Positions 11,812-24,301 of a stretch of 64,000 bases of DNA are shown piece after piece. The stretch's first letter is position 1; the number at the start of each line of letters is the position of its first letter. A program made the translations under genes and the position numbers. Source of the stretch: Heterotrichella gracilis (lineage: Eukaryota; Sar; Xanthophyceae; Tribonematales; Xanthonemataceae); NCBI GenBank assembly GCA_032358255.1, contig JAULBX010001003.1:62001-126000 (forward strand), given 5' to 3'. The notes under the pieces are model-generated. The model was not told the DNA's origin. It searched no databases and was given only the letters and a program-made list of their open reading frames with translations.

Positions 11812-13757
11812 GGGGGGGTGGGGACGGGGCGGATTGGAGAGGTGCCCTTTGGCATGTGGAGGCTTGCGGGTTGTGCAGGGGTGAGAGATGGGGGATGGGG
11901 AGAGGAGGGGATGGGAGGGTGCATTTGTTGAGGGAGTGGGTGGGGTGGGAGGGTAGAGGGATGGTTTCTGGGGACCAGTTGGGGTTTGGACCAAATTTCT
12001 CCCGGGATGGGTTTGTAGGATAAAGTTTCCTTTCCAGTTTCATTGTGATCGCCGTGGTGGTTGTGCTTGACATGTTGACACCCCAACACCGCGCATGTGC
12101 CTTTCTGGTGGTTTCACAAGCGTGTAGGGTTGACACCACATCCACGAGGGTTGTTCTTTCTGCGAGCACATGGCGAGATGCGCCCTTGTGCCTTGTACAT
12201 GACGTGTACATTGTACCATCTGTGGCGTGACGAGTGTAGGGACTTTTGTACCTTGTTGGGACATCTGAGCAAGCTGCAGTGCTCACACATAAAAGATGCA
12301 CTTTCAGAGGACAAATGCAATGCATGGGGGAGGGGAGTTTCAGGGGAGTGTTTGACCTGGCTCGGAAGACTTAGTTCAGGACCTGTGTGTTTATCGCAAT
12401 GCAATCCACGATTTGCCCGTCATACGTAGGCAGTTATCGACCATAATGGTCACATTGATTAAAAGGTACCCAGTCTGGTTTGCTATTAGCGTAGTAGGCT
12501 ACCTAGGTACCTAGATACCTAGAACGGCCCAACCTAGCCGCTGGAGATCAATTTCATTATTTGTAATGCGCATGTAAAGTGAAACTTTGGCATCATTGCC
12601 AGTGCTCTGCTTCTGGCCGTTGGTTTGTTGTGCGCTATGCACATGACTGCTTCAGTGAAGTCTAGAACCTGACAGGTTGTAGACTTCAACCTCACTTGTT
12701 GGACTGATTTTGTCACACTGCTGTCAGCCTTCAGACCCGGTCAGGAGGTTGGGTGGAACCTCAGGACGCTCAGCTAGGCTGGAAGGAATTGAGTGCATGC
12801 ATGCAACACCACAGGGATTTCAAGAAGTCGTTGCATGCAATCACTTGCAAGTGACAACCTCAGTGAGATTTCCTCCAATGGCATTTCTGAAGTGGATATC
12901 ATTGAATGAAAAATAATATTAAAACCAAATACTGGCCAATGGATGGCCTATTAGTTGACCTTGCTTAATTTGGCCAGTGTTCAGAACACTGTGTCACACT
13001 GACAGTGACTGCAGATCTGTCTCGAGATCACATTGCAATAGCAACGCAAGCCAGTGGCCACGTGGCACGCAGGCAATGAGCAAAGACTCCAAAATGAGCC
13101 ACACCTACTACCTTGTCCGGGACCCATGCAATGTCACCAACTTTCCTCTCTGTGTTGGCCCATTGTGGTTTATTGTCACACTGTGAAGCTGTCAGTCTTT
13201 AGTGCCCAGTCACAACAACACGTGTAGCACTCTTGTTTCTTTCTTTCTGAAAACATCCAATTGCAGTGCAGTACCTCTCACTCCTCAAAACACAACGCTC
13301 GAACAGACAACAAAGACGCACTCTCAGGGTACACTGCGCAGCAGCTACAGCTTGAAAAGATACTGCCTCACTAGCGGGAAAAAGGACTTGCAAGTGGCAG
13401 TAATTGTTATTTGAGGAAAAGCAATGTTGGAGGGTAGTGGTGGGCAGCAATCGCAGTGGTCCTCCCCTGAGGCTAGTGGAGGACCACCGCTGCAGCAGTA
13501 AATGAATGCCACTGCCAAAACGTGTCAAGAGATGCACGGTACACTCCAGCACAGTTGGCAATGACACCTCAGAAACAGCACTAAAGAATGGATGTATGGG
13601 TGCCTGGCTTGATATGGCCTCTTCCGACGCCACAGCAGTGGTGACTACAAAACGATATTGTCATCCACAAAAAACAGAACTGAGCTTACAGTAGATGGAG
13701 AAGAGGTATAAAATGCATGCATAAATCTGACCCTCATGTAGACACTCCTCCTCTTTA
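11812..13757. other. Intergenic region between convergent TOR and membrane-protein genes
   Basis: The region holds the 3' flanks of two convergent genes. No ORF here resembles a known protein or shows the exon-like composition of the neighbours. It becomes AT-richer after 12400. A short tract of repeated ctaggtac-like steps lies near 12490-12525, and a perfect hairpin lies at 13456-13487. Confidence 0.6.
13456..13487. repeat. Short perfect hairpin (10 bp arms, 12 nt loop)
   Basis: Arms gtggtcctcc (13456-13465) and ggaggaccac (13478-13487) are exact reverse complements. It lies about 270 bases past the stop of the minus-strand membrane-protein gene. It could fold in RNA from either strand; no function is evident. 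Confidence 0.6.
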
Positions 13758-15055
13758 TTACTGCATGCCCCCTTCTGCATCCCCCTGCCCTGCATCCCCT
13801 TGGGCTCCCCGCCCCTGCCCTTGGAACATGAACCCCCCTCGCACGCTCTTCTCAAAGTATCCCCCCTGCAGCGCCTCCTCCACCGTCACCACTATGACCG
13901 GCACGCTCACATTGCCCTGCGGGGGCGCGTGCCACACCAGCCCCAGCTGCTCATAGCCCGACAGCTCATCGCACTCTGAGGTGGTCTCAGAGGCCAGGCT
14001 GGGTGCTGACTCAGCATCTGCATCCGCCTCAGGTGACCCTTCCACTTGGGCGGCATCTGACAATGGCGGGAGGTCGGCGGCGACCTCGGTAGGGTTGGGG
14101 CAGGCTGCAACTGGATGGTCAGCTGCAGCGTGGAGGGGTTGGGCCTGGGGCAGTTGGCTGGTTGCGGAATGGAAGGCTTCCTCCCGGGAGGGTGTTGCCC
14201 CGTTGGGAGGGGCACCCTCTGGCACTGCCACCAGCTCAAGGATCACCTGCTCCTGCTGGCTGCCCTGCCGGTACATCTCGGACACCGAGTCGTTCTTCAG
14301 CATGCGCAGGGGCGCGTCTTGGTCGGGCTTGGAGCTGTATGGCAGCAGCCGGGCATTGGCGATGACCACGTCACCCCCAGGCTGTTGGACCACCACTGGC
14401 AAGATGACGCTCTTGACCAGCATGGCTTCAGGCTCTGTGCGGTCACAAACAAGGGTAAGGAAGAGTATATAGAGCAGGCTTGGCCCTCAGGCTTTGGATT
14501 CACCCACATGTTCAGTTGCACCCACCACTCACCACCCACCACCACCACCACCACCACCACCGTGGTGAGGTCCCCCTGCAGGCAAGCGGGCAGGGGCTGC
14601 ACAGCCATGCAACACCATCTTATCTCAAGCAACCCAGTGCATGCGGCAACCTACCTTGTTCAGCGCTCCTCCCAGCGCCTCCTCCTTGACCATGGCCCAC
14701 CCCACAGTACTTGTACATCAGAAAGCTGACGATGCCACACAGCAGGAAGCAGCCAAGGACAGCAGCAAGCGACAGGACGAGAGCTGCATGGCAGAACGCA
14801 AAAGGGAGAATAAGTCACAAGTTGATACTGTGCACGTGGGGCTTACGGCATGGGCGCGTTGGTTCCATCGATGCACACGGCCTGGGCTTTTCAGCCGCAG
14901 CAAGAAGGGGCAGGACACGTACCCGTGCTTCCACCAAGTCCTGCAACGTGTTGCAGCTTCGACAAGGAAGCTTTGGTGCCCACATCGGTGGCGTTTGTGG
15001 ACACCGTGTTCGTGCGGAGCCCCCTCGCCACTATGCCCATGTCCAGTGCCCTCAT
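13758..15055 (-). CDS. Unrecognised single-pass membrane protein (5' end uncertain)
   Basis: Three exons are supported by frame and GT-AG sites: about 15055-14930, 14785-14656 and 14437-13758 (stop TAA at 13758-13760). The protein has about 44 residues (ending near KLQHVAGLGGST), one strongly hydrophobic segment (ALVLSLAAVLGCFLLCGIV) followed by LMYKYCG, then about 230 residues that are probably cytosolic. The tail has a Pro/Gln-rich and acidic middle and ends with a better-ordered block containing VSVPVIVVTVEEAL. ATG at 15055 is the first in-frame start after an upstream TGA, but an acceptor just before it (cccaccag) would allow further 5' exons, so the luminal part may be longer. I recognise no family. 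Confidence 0.6.
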
Positions 15056-16376
15056 CGCGCTGGTGGGCAGTGTTCAGAACTGTATTTGAATGGGCTGCGT
15101 TCTTCTGTCCCTGTACACCAGTCCAATGTGGGAATGGTTAGTACCACAGGCTTGCTCAACGGCACAGAACTCAGGAGGCAAGTTGGTACAAGGGCCAGCA
15201 CAGCGCAACTCCGCCCACAAGGCTAGCGTGAAGAGCTTGTTGGAAGGCAGTCGGATGAGACCTACTATAATAGCAATTGAGTGGTCCGAGGCACTGGCCG
15301 TGGGGTATATCACAGCATGCTGGGCATGGTCTGCATGTACATGTGGGTGGCGGCAGGGTGGCAATGCACACCACAATGCACTACTACGAGGGTGGGTGCA
15401 CCAGCACATAAATACAACGCGTAGTTACGAGCTCGCAGCAGACGAACACTCAAGTGGCCTACCTTGTTTCAGAAGCTAAGCTGACTGCCAATCCTGAAGT
15501 TGGCGTTTGAACCGGTGAAGGGATGTCCGACTGGAATTATGCTGGTAATCGGGTATCTTGGTCACTATGAGGGCTAGAGAAACGAGGCTGTGCGCAGTGA
15601 CTTTGTAGAAAGTAGGTACAGTCCATAGTGAGCAGTATCAAGCTTTTGCCATCGTCTCGTCAGTTGCTCAATGCTGCAAGCCACAGTGTCGGAGCAGCTA
15701 GATCAACACAAGATCTAGGCAACAAATGCGCGTCAACACTTGGCAGCAACCGAGATAGGAGTAGTGTTAGCAGAGATGGTGTGCATCTTTTGACGACTCG
15801 CGCAGAAATATGCTCCCTCGTGTTCTGGTTTTGTTGGAGGCGAGGCGTGCTCCGGCAAGTTCTCGCTGGCTGAGCATCTGTGGGTGCCGCCTGCTGCCGG
15901 CGGGCAAAACGTGACGATGAACACGAGCCCGAATTGCTTGCCGCCGCAACCGCCGCCGCTGCACATACTCGAGTGCCTGTGGGGCCCCTTGTCACGTTGT
16001 GACGGTATAGTACCTGTCGTGCAGCTCTTGGCAACGAAGCTAACAGTTGCAAACAGCCATGAGGTTGGGCTAAATTACCCAACTTCGCACAGTGACTGCT
16101 ATCCCAACCGCTGCTAGCCTTGGCACCTGGTGTGGGCGTTCCCCATGAATGCAGTTCCCTGTGCAGCAACAAAATACCAGCCAACACAGCCACAGACAGA
16201 TGCCTTTTGTCAAAACCTGCTACATTGAGAAGCACCACGAGCCATCGCCTTAAGGGTGGCTAAAAACTCCAGCCTTGGAGTGAATGTGTGCCACCAATCC
16301 CTGCCCAACATGCACTGTCAACAATGCCCTGCAAACCCTACTAAACCCTTCACTGCGCCAGTCAGTGAACCTGGCT
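15056..16376. other. Unresolved stretch between two minus-strand genes
   Basis: It may contain undetected 5' exons of the membrane-protein gene. Minus-strand reading frames near 15170-15409 and 15733-15966 have Cys- and Ala-rich translations but no convincing splice-linked continuity. A hydrophobic stretch near 16180-16238 lacks an ATG. I could not assign a gene. Confidence 0.45.
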
Positions 16377-19300
16377 TCAGTCCTCAGACCCATCATCACT
16401 GCCGCTCCCATATCCACCCATCAGCCCCGCCAGGCCCTCCCCTGCTGGCGTATCCCCACCCTTCTCCCCTTGTGCACCACCCTCCTCCCCTTTGGCCTTC
16501 TTCACTGTGGGCCCCTTGACAGGGGCTGGCGCTGCTTTTTGCTTCACCCGCACCACAGGCTTGACAGCTGGACGCGCCACCGGTTTCTTGAGAGGCGCCA
16601 CCTGGCAATCAAATGAGCTCATGATGGTGAGTACAACATACAGAAAAGCAGCAGCATTCCTAACATGGCTCACGCATGCATGGCAGTAGGCCTGCTCGCG
16701 TGGCAGTGACAAAGCAATGACAAGCGCAGTGCAGCGGATGTTCTGCTGTGGAGAACGTCGAGCACCACGCATGGGGCTAAGGCAAACCATCCGCTTCTTA
16801 CAAGCGCATGTAAGTCAGCCAGCTCAATTCCAGGGAGATAAAATAGCACTCGATCCCCATGCAGATGCTACCATTCTGGTGAGACGATGCGTAATAGTGA
16901 TCCATGAAAGTCTCCGTTGCATTGTCCCGAATTCCCCAACCTACCTTCTGCTGTGGCTCGGGCTTGACTGGTCTTAGGGGCAGGTCAATCCCTTCATCGC
17001 CCTCTGGCCCCCTGACGGATGCCGCCTCCTGAGCCTGCACCACGTGACAAGGGTGCAGGGGTTCGGTCTCCAAAACAGGGCGGATCTGGGGATGCAAGGC
17101 AAGGTGCAAGACACAGGTGCCCATTGGATTGGGTGGGCATTCCCCATTGCATGGTACATTCAACCCCATCACTAAACCAAATTGTAGCCAACCCCCCACA
17201 TGGGGGGCCGTTGAAATTAGCCTGCAAACCTCAAACATGGCTGGCACAGGATAATATAGGGCCATGCAGACCAGGATCAGGACACCGTGGCACACTCCAT
17301 CACAACGAGCACCTGCCCCTCTGCGCCACCGCTCATCCCGACCCACAAGCGTAAACAGCACACAACCTCCCCTTGCGCCTTCCATTTATGAGAACAGTAC
17401 CCGTAACCGCACCACCCCCTTGTATCCAACCCCCTCCCGCACTCACCATGAGGAATGCCTCCATCTCGCGCCGCTCCTCATCCCTGGCCGCACGCTCCAC
17501 CGCCGCGCGCTGGTCCTCGACAGAATCAAGGAACTCGAGCTCGTCAGCATCAAGCGGCCGGTTCTTGCCTGAACAAGCAGGTACAGTGCAAATTCAAGCG
17601 TGCCCAGAATGCATGCTAATGGAATGCACTAAAACTTTGCAGGTCCAGGTGGGCGATTACCCATCACTGAAGTGAATGGCAGGGCAGCTGCGTTGCTGAT
17701 GCATGGTGATGCATGGCAAAGCGTCCAATCCTGATCGTTCCCCACCCTCCTGAAATTAATAAGCCTGCACATCCATCACTCCAGCAACCTCCAAAACCCC
17801 TGGCCAGTCCTCCCATTGGCAGCATTCTCCGCCTCGATTCCCCCTCCCGAACCCCAGCGCATACCACCATACCCTCCGTTTCACCTGCCTTCCCAGCCTC
17901 CATGCCACCACATTGCCGCTAACACCCCACATGCACCCACCACACCCCACTGCCTTGGCCCTCCCGCCGCCCCGTACCTGTTTTCATGCTCTTCCACACA
18001 TCCTGGAAGGCCTCCTCCTTCTTTGCCTTGTTCTCCATCAGGACCTGCGCCAGCGGTGGGGTACAATGAACAAAGGGGTAAGAAATCATAGGGTGGCGTG
18101 GGCTGAAGTGACCTCAACATCGCACAAGGTCCAAACTGGTAGAAACAGTTTCAGGACGGGACTCGTTGGCGCAGCATGTACAAGGCCGCCTGCTAATGTG
18201 GTTGCATTGCTAAAATGCATGCACCTCACCTGCGCCAGCGGCTTCTCGGGGGCTATGGCACCATCCTCAACACGCCCTCCGCGGCTCAACTTGATCTCCT
18301 CAAGCTACACATGGGAGGGTAGCAGTGATGGTGTGGAACAGGCAGGCACTGCGTGCGTCTCGGGAGCGAGGCCCCCATCCATCCATGCCCGCCGCAGCTT
18401 ACAGTTGTCTCCTCAAGAAAGACCTCATGATACCGCAAATGGGAAGGCATGCCAGCACCTCAGACTATCTTGGCAACATGCTAGACCCATGGTGTTGATT
18501 GACGGACAAAGGGTGCGTTACTGTGCCGCACAGCCATGCAGCAATACCCTCCAGGTACAAGGTGTGCAAAGCAATGTGGGCATATGAATGCATCACCTGC
18601 AGTTTGTGAACAAGGGCACGAATTGCCACCACTTTACTTGGGATGAGCACAATGATGGGTGGGATGCAAGGCGTGGATATCAGGAGGACAAGAATAAAGA
18701 AAACACAATTAATCATAATAAAAGTGTGCAGAGCTGAACCACCCGCGCCACCACCCCACCTGTGACTCTGATATGAATTTGAGTGCTCCAATCGCCTCCT
18801 TGGCCCTCTCTGTGTCCAGCGCCTGCGACTGTTTGTGCTCTGTGGGGAACACGGACGAGGTGTCGCGGCCAAGCATCTCCTCACGATCAAAGTATCGCTC
18901 CTCCCTGGAAAACAAAGTGCACCAGGTAGCAAGCGTCATGCTCAGCCCAGACTTTGTCCATGGAAGTATTTCACCAACGTTCGCTAGAGTTCGCTAGGCC
19001 TCCGGCGGGCTTGCCAACTGTATTGCATAGTTTGCCAGTGCGTGCTGACTATTCTACGTGCGCAGTGGTCCACAAGTGGCTCTGTTAACTTAGACAGCAT
19101 GCCGAGACAACCTCCTGCTGCAATGACCAATTATGGAGCAATTTATATCTGCATACCAGCACCACTAGTATTCTTGGTGACAATTATACACCCGCATGTG
19201 GGCATGTGCGGATGACTTTGCTGGGGATGGCTATGAGCAAGCACAACGGGTGGATATTATGAGCTGGGTATTGAGGTGTCACTGCACATGCTGTGTGGTG

Positions 19301-19380
19301 AAGGCCCAGGAAGGAACCACTCACCGAGGTATGCGGATCATCTCCACAGGCTTGTGTTCCTCTGCCTCCATCATGTCCAT
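16377..19380 (-). CDS. FAM192A/Fyv6-family nuclear protein (PSME3IP1/NIP30-like)
   Basis: Seven exons: about 19380-19325, 18904-18762, 18312-18232, 18048-17979, 17568-17449, 17093-16947 and 16601-16377. ATG at 19380 opens MDMMEAEEHKPVEMIRI. The family domain spans the middle exons: LEEIKLSRGG, then LMENKAKKEEAFQDVWKSMK, then a block with NRPLDADELEFLDSVEDQR and REMEAFL. This matches the conserved N-terminal domain of human FAM192A/PSME3IP1 and yeast Fyv6. The rest is a Pro/Lys-rich linker (VKPEPQQK; KPVARPAVKPVVRVKQK) and a Gly/acidic tail ending GSDDGSED. In animals the protein binds the proteasome activator PA28-gamma; Fyv6 acts in splicing. The role here is inferred from family only. The 40-residue N-terminal extension before the domain looks lineage-specific. 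Confidence 0.85.
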
Positions 19381-20236
19381 GTTGCTGTGAAGCACCCGGC
19401 AGGGGGCGAGACACGCAGATGGGCTCCTTCAAAGGTGGCTGGAGTGCAGGCTCTCTTCACACGCAGAAGGTTGTTGGAGAAGCCTGGCCCAGAGCCTGGG
19501 AGAACCCACTACTACTCGCCAAGTGCGGTCCGCACACTGGATAAGGGTTCCACCCACTGAGGGGCCAGGCTGTGTGTAGCTCAGAATTGTGTGCTGGCTT
19601 GTGAACTACTGACCTTTTGCCACCCTCTGGTCACCGTCCAGTAAACATGTGTCCCATATGCATGCATTGTGACGATCTGGACTTGGTACGAATGTGTAAA
19701 GCTGCCTCAAAGCGGTCACGCAGCCGTTGTGCGATATATAGTGTGTCGGATCACAGTGTATCTAGACAACCCACTTGTGCATTGTCGACAACGTATTGCA
19801 ATGACGCTGCCAGACTATGCCAACCATTGGTGACCGCAAAGCCCAAATGCACATTCGTTGTTACGGTAATCGCCTGCTCAGGGAGTGGATGGCTCGGGAT
19901 AGTCGTGTTTGCCTGTGGCAGAGCCAATCAGAGCAGCTTAACTGAAAAGGTTTTGCACGATAAGCCCATTAGCGGTCACTATGAATATGTATTCAACCCC
20001 AATTGCACAAAAAAAAGGTGACACCATTGTCGTGAGAATGGAGGCCTTTATTACAAAGGCCAGGAGAGCACTGCTAGTCCAGGACTTGATTTTGGTCGGC
20101 AGGATTGTGGTCGAGGGGTATGTGGGGCCTCGCAGGTTTGGCTCCTATGTGAGCTGTTGTCAACACATTGAGGTCAACAACGCATGCACAGGCACAGGCG
20201 AAACTTTGCCTTTGCAATTCTACTCTGCCTGTGACG
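19381..20236. promoter_or_regulatory. Divergent promoter region of FAM192A-like and DCAF12 genes
   Basis: About 860 bases separate the two start codons, which face away from each other. Both 5' UTRs and promoters must lie here unless an upstream non-coding exon exists. I see no TATA box that I would stake a claim on and no recognisable motif pair. Confidence 0.5.
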
Positions 20237-22321
20237 ATGGCGATGAGAAAGGCCACTGCTTATCAGACGGGCTCCCACGGCTCCCTTTTGCACAGCCTCG
20301 TGGAGACGGAGATAGGTTCCAGCCCTAGGTAAAACGGTAGTGGTGTTCGCATTCCTGCATGTCTTGAATTGCCCCCCCAAACACTGACGTTACTGTGCCC
20401 ACAGGGCGGGTGTGAGCCGACGAATACACGAGGAAGTCCTGGGAAAGTTGCCTGGTGTTCTAGTAGAGAGGGAGGTTGGCTGCCTCGAGTATGACAAGGC
20501 TTTTGCAGCTGTACGTTTGTCTCTTGCCGCTTTACCCCAAACAACGCAGACACCCTTTTCAGCGGTGACCCACGAGTTTGTCTGCAACAGGCATGGCTGA
20601 ACGACACTGAGGTTGTGGTGGCGAGCAAATGCAACCGGCTTATCAGAGTCAACACGAGTACGCGGAAATGTGCAGACATTGCAATGCCTGCTGCACCACC
20701 GAGACGAAGAAGCGAGGAGGCTGGGCCTTCCCCTGCTTGCGGGAACCACAGCCTCGCTTTCAACCCGTCTGGCACTCTAATGGTCACGGGGGGAAGCAAC
20801 CCTGCAGACGCCGTTGTGTTCAGAACCCCAGACTTGGTGCCTTTGCAAACCTTCATGGTGAGGAGGTGGTTGCCACCTTTGGCTGCAGTGTACTGACCTG
20901 CAGCTTTCTGACCTACTTCCCACGCATTCAGGACCACCAAGACTGGATTTTTGGGTGCGCTTGGGTCACTGACAACCACTTTATCACAGGTAACCTATGC
21001 TGCTTCTGCACTTAGATAGCCTTGCTAGCCAGTTTGGAGACACACCACTGCTTCTGTCTGGACAGGGTCTAGGGACAAGACAGTGAAGCTTTGGGCGGTG
21101 TTTGCTGATGGGCAAACAGTTGAGACCCAACCTGTCAGGACCGCAGCCCGACACAAGGTGGGTTGGCTAGGTGGGACAATTCACTAGGGAGTCAACGGCA
21201 GTGTATCCGAAGTTGTGCACTTGACAGATGCACTGCCATGCCACCTGCAGGGGAAGGTGAGGGATGTGAAGGTAGACCACACGAATGGAAGGGCTTTCTC
21301 CCTCGGCACCGACTCTAACCTGAAGATCTGGGACAAGGAGCTGAACGAAGTCAGCAATGTGAGTACTGACTTGGGGTTTGTTCTGTAGTTTATTTTTCTT
21401 CATAGAAGTTGTCACATAATGGTAAGGGATAGATCATAAGAAAGACAGGGAAGCACTGGTTTTCATACTTTCATTTCCTCTCCAGGTTGGCCTTCCATAT
21501 GACAGAGAGCTGGTGTGCATGGCGGTGAGCGAGCACTTGGTTGCTGTCGGCTCTCAGGCACACGTCACGCTCATTGACCCTCGCGTGGGAAAGAACAAGG
21601 TGGCTCGGACAATTGACAGCCTGGATGGGAACCATGTAAGTGTGGGAGAACAAGAAGGGCCATGGCTGCAGTCACATTGCTCGCTGCAATCAATATAAGA
21701 CCATGCTGCTGAATACTCTGCACCAAAAAAATTCCGCCCCATGTCAAACTGGGGGCTGCTGCATGCTGATCAATGCAATGCCATATGCTCGCAGGGCATT
21801 CGCTCCCTCAGCTTTGCGGGCCACCTGCTGGGTACTGGCACTGGCCGCGGCCGCTTGTCCTTCTATGACTTGCGTGGAAAGAGCCATGTGCCCTGCACCC
21901 CCACCCCCACTGGCTCACCCGCAGACCAATACCTGCAGACTGGCCCGGGCTGGCTGTCACATGACGATACCTACCTGTAAGTGGGCTAAATATGGGAGTT
22001 GAGGAAATGTTAACATAATGATATATTTGATTGATGAGCATGGTCGAATTTTGGTCAATTGGCAGTCCCCGCACCATGCCCTGTACCCCGTATTGACAGC
22101 GCAACCTGCAAAAATGTATGTGCATTGCAGAATGGCTTTGTGGTGCACCAACCATGTGCTTACAGTGCATGCTGTGTTGTTGCAGTCAGCACTTTTTCGG
22201 GACGCCTGTGTACAATGCCTGCTATGGCCATGCATGGGATCCATCCAGCACCAAGCTCTTTGCCTGTGGAGGGCCGCTTGCCTTTGGTCTCAAGGGCTGC
22301 TACATGGGCATCTGGGAATGA
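20237..22321 (+). CDS. DCAF12: DCAF12-type WD40 protein, CUL4-DDB1 substrate receptor
   Basis: Nine exons fit frame and splice sites: 20237-20328, 20405-20510, 20591-20857, 20932-20989, 21066-21157, 21251-21358, 21486-21635, 21795-21976 and 22189-22321, giving 395 residues. Hallmarks shared with human DCAF12: SLVETEIG and LPGVLVEREVG near the N-terminus, WLNDTEVVVASKCN, DHQDWIFGCAW, the blade motif GSRDKTVKLW, LVAVGSQAHVTLIDPR, GIRSLSFAGHLLGTGTGRG, GPGWLSHDDTYL, and the C-terminal GGPLAFGLKGCYMGIWE. The family forms a WD40 propeller that presents substrates to CRL4 E3 ligases; the human protein reads C-terminal Glu-Glu degrons. ATG 20237 is chosen because it is followed by a helix matching human sequence; the human basic N-terminal extension is not seen, so an upstream start is possible. 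Confidence 0.93.
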
Positions 22322-23770
22322 GCCTGTGTGGTCCAAGGAGGCAGTGGGCAGCCAGATCATTCAGACACAGGGTGTGTATAGCAGGTCAGCAGGCAGTTTA
22401 TGGTATTCTTGGATTGCCGATATGGCACTGACAATACGTGATGTCAGTTTCTTGTGACCATATATGTAGATGGGCGCCTTCATGAGCGTCAAATTACCTG
22501 TACCAATTTGAATGCCTTCACTGGAAATAATACCCCATTTCCCAAATGCCTATTCATTCGCCAGCATTACAGCAAAGTCAAGTCTGAGTGAGCATATATT
22601 CATGCGGTGGGTTGTGTGTGTCTTTGACGAGAGTGTGTGCGTGCTGGACAGTTTTCATTATGGTCTTCTGCATGTTTATCAGAGAGTCTTGTTGAAGCAT
22701 CCATGCAGGACTCAGTGTACTAAATTGTATATTTTTAGTGTTTTCTTAGCACCTCAGATTCCTTTTCAAGCACTTGCTGATCTTTTTTGGGGCGCTGGAA
22801 TTTATCAAACCCAGAATTATCACCTGGACATTGTCAACAGTGGTTATTTGCTAATACAGACCTGTAGCAAAAATGACAGTTGTCAACATCAGTATCATGT
22901 ATAGTGGACCTTGGAACCCTCGTTTATATCGGCCCAGTGTTTCAGCTGCAGTAGCCAGATTTCAATCGCATTTTTATCGCCGCGTCGGCAGCTGGTGCCA
23001 GATAGTCCGCACTGCACTAAATTTTAACACTAAGTGCACCTGCAAGTTGCAACCTTATTTTGTCCTAAAAGAAATCATGATGAGTCTGTTCTGCCCGGCC
23101 CAGCCAGATCAGCAAACATTCATCGTTGTGATGCACTGCCCTAACAATGGATGTTCATGATGCCTTGACGCAGCTAGCCCTGTGCTGGCACTCAGTAAGG
23201 CTTATACCACTGACCGTCTAGAGGTACCAAGGGACTTCAAAGTAGTAGACTATTAGTAAAGTTAGTGGTGCCCTGGACCAGGTGACCACACCAGGTGTGG
23301 GGGCCGCCGGTAGTGCACTGATCATGACAGTGACCCTTGACTCCGCCTTCATCGTTCCCTTCTTAAAAAATCAAGAAACTATTTTCCCTTCAAAGGTTGG
23401 CACAGGGCGCCGGGTCCCGGTGATGCGACGGTGGTGTAGGTTACCTTGATTTTCAAAGAAAGGGAATTGGTTTTTGCAAATGTCACCATCTTGCTGCAAT
23501 ATTGCCATATTGCATTGAAGTTAAAATTGATGTGACCCTGCTGGGTTTAAAACCAAAATTTGTGATTACCTTTGCCTTTCCTCCCTCAGGGCTGTCCCCA
23601 TTCCCCTTCAGAATCTGAATCATCATGCAGTCTGCACTGAAAGGGGATGCACAATTCTAATGCGGATTTACGTAATATGTATATAAGAACTGTACGTACC
23701 ACGAGTAAATGCCATTGGCCAACCCCTTGCAATTTGCAGGTGACCTCGCTGAAGGCTTCGGCCTTAAAAC
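22322..23770. other. Intergenic, AT-richer, no gene recognised
   Basis: This is the 3' flank of DCAF12 and the left border of the F-box/LRR array. Several 80-130 residue reading frames overlap but none has a recognisable domain or exon-like codon use. A weak direct repeat, ccaggtgaccacaccaggtg, sits near 23278-23297. Confidence 0.5.
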
Positions 23771-24094
23771 ATGCCAGTCATGCCCAGTCTCACAGAGCTG
23801 GAGATACACCGCAGCCATGGCGTGGTGCTGGAGATGCCAATCAACCCCAAACTGGTCATTTTGCCGGGGGAGGGGTGGCGCAGAGGGACGAAAGGCAAGG
23901 GGGTCAGCATCAAGGGGCGATACGGGGAGTACAGCATGGTGGTGGAGGATGATGGCAATGCGGTGGTGGCGACAGCGTGGCACCCGCCCCAGGATGCGCT
24001 TCCAGACGCTGATCGGAACCCTGAGGCAAGGGACGAGCAGGAGTGGTGCTGTGCGTGGCTGCACACGGCCGCAGCCATGCCTGTTATAGAATAG
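23771..24094 (+). pseudogene. C-terminal fragment of the F-box/LRR family (copy 1)
   Basis: This 107-codon reading frame matches only the last quarter of the array's family: MPSLTELEI, then the tail module with MPINPKLVILPGEGW, GKGVSIKGRYGEYSMVVEDD, and CCAWLHTAA near the end. No F-box or LRR region precedes it in this orientation. It is a truncated relic unless spliced to something unseen. A matching F-box start lies 200 bases away on the opposite strand. Confidence 0.75.
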
Positions 24095-24301
24095 CACTCA
24101 ATCCAATGTACTTGAAGTGCAAACAAATTGTCGGTGGGAGGGAGGGCAGGGCCTGTAGGAGGTATGCTTCACAACCTCGTCCTCTGTGCTTATTGGACCG
24201 AATGTAAAGTTTGGTCCAAAAAATATGGCTAGCCGGGCAGTTGCGTGCTAGCAGCATTTCCCCTCTACCCATCTATAATAGCTGACTCCGCCCAAGCGGC
24301 T

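Noticed and set aside
12490-12525. Runs of ctaggtac-like palindromes
   Set aside because: Too short and irregular for an array; no sign of function.
16100-16238. Minus-strand hydrophobic stretch resembling a signal peptide (HLSVAVLAGILLLHREL)
   Set aside because: It has no ATG in frame and no continuing exon with support; the translation after it is low complexity.
20263-20979. Long minus-strand reading frame (238 codons) over the DCAF12 exons
   Set aside because: It is the antisense of well-supported DCAF12 exons, has no recognisable domain and ignores the real splice sites.
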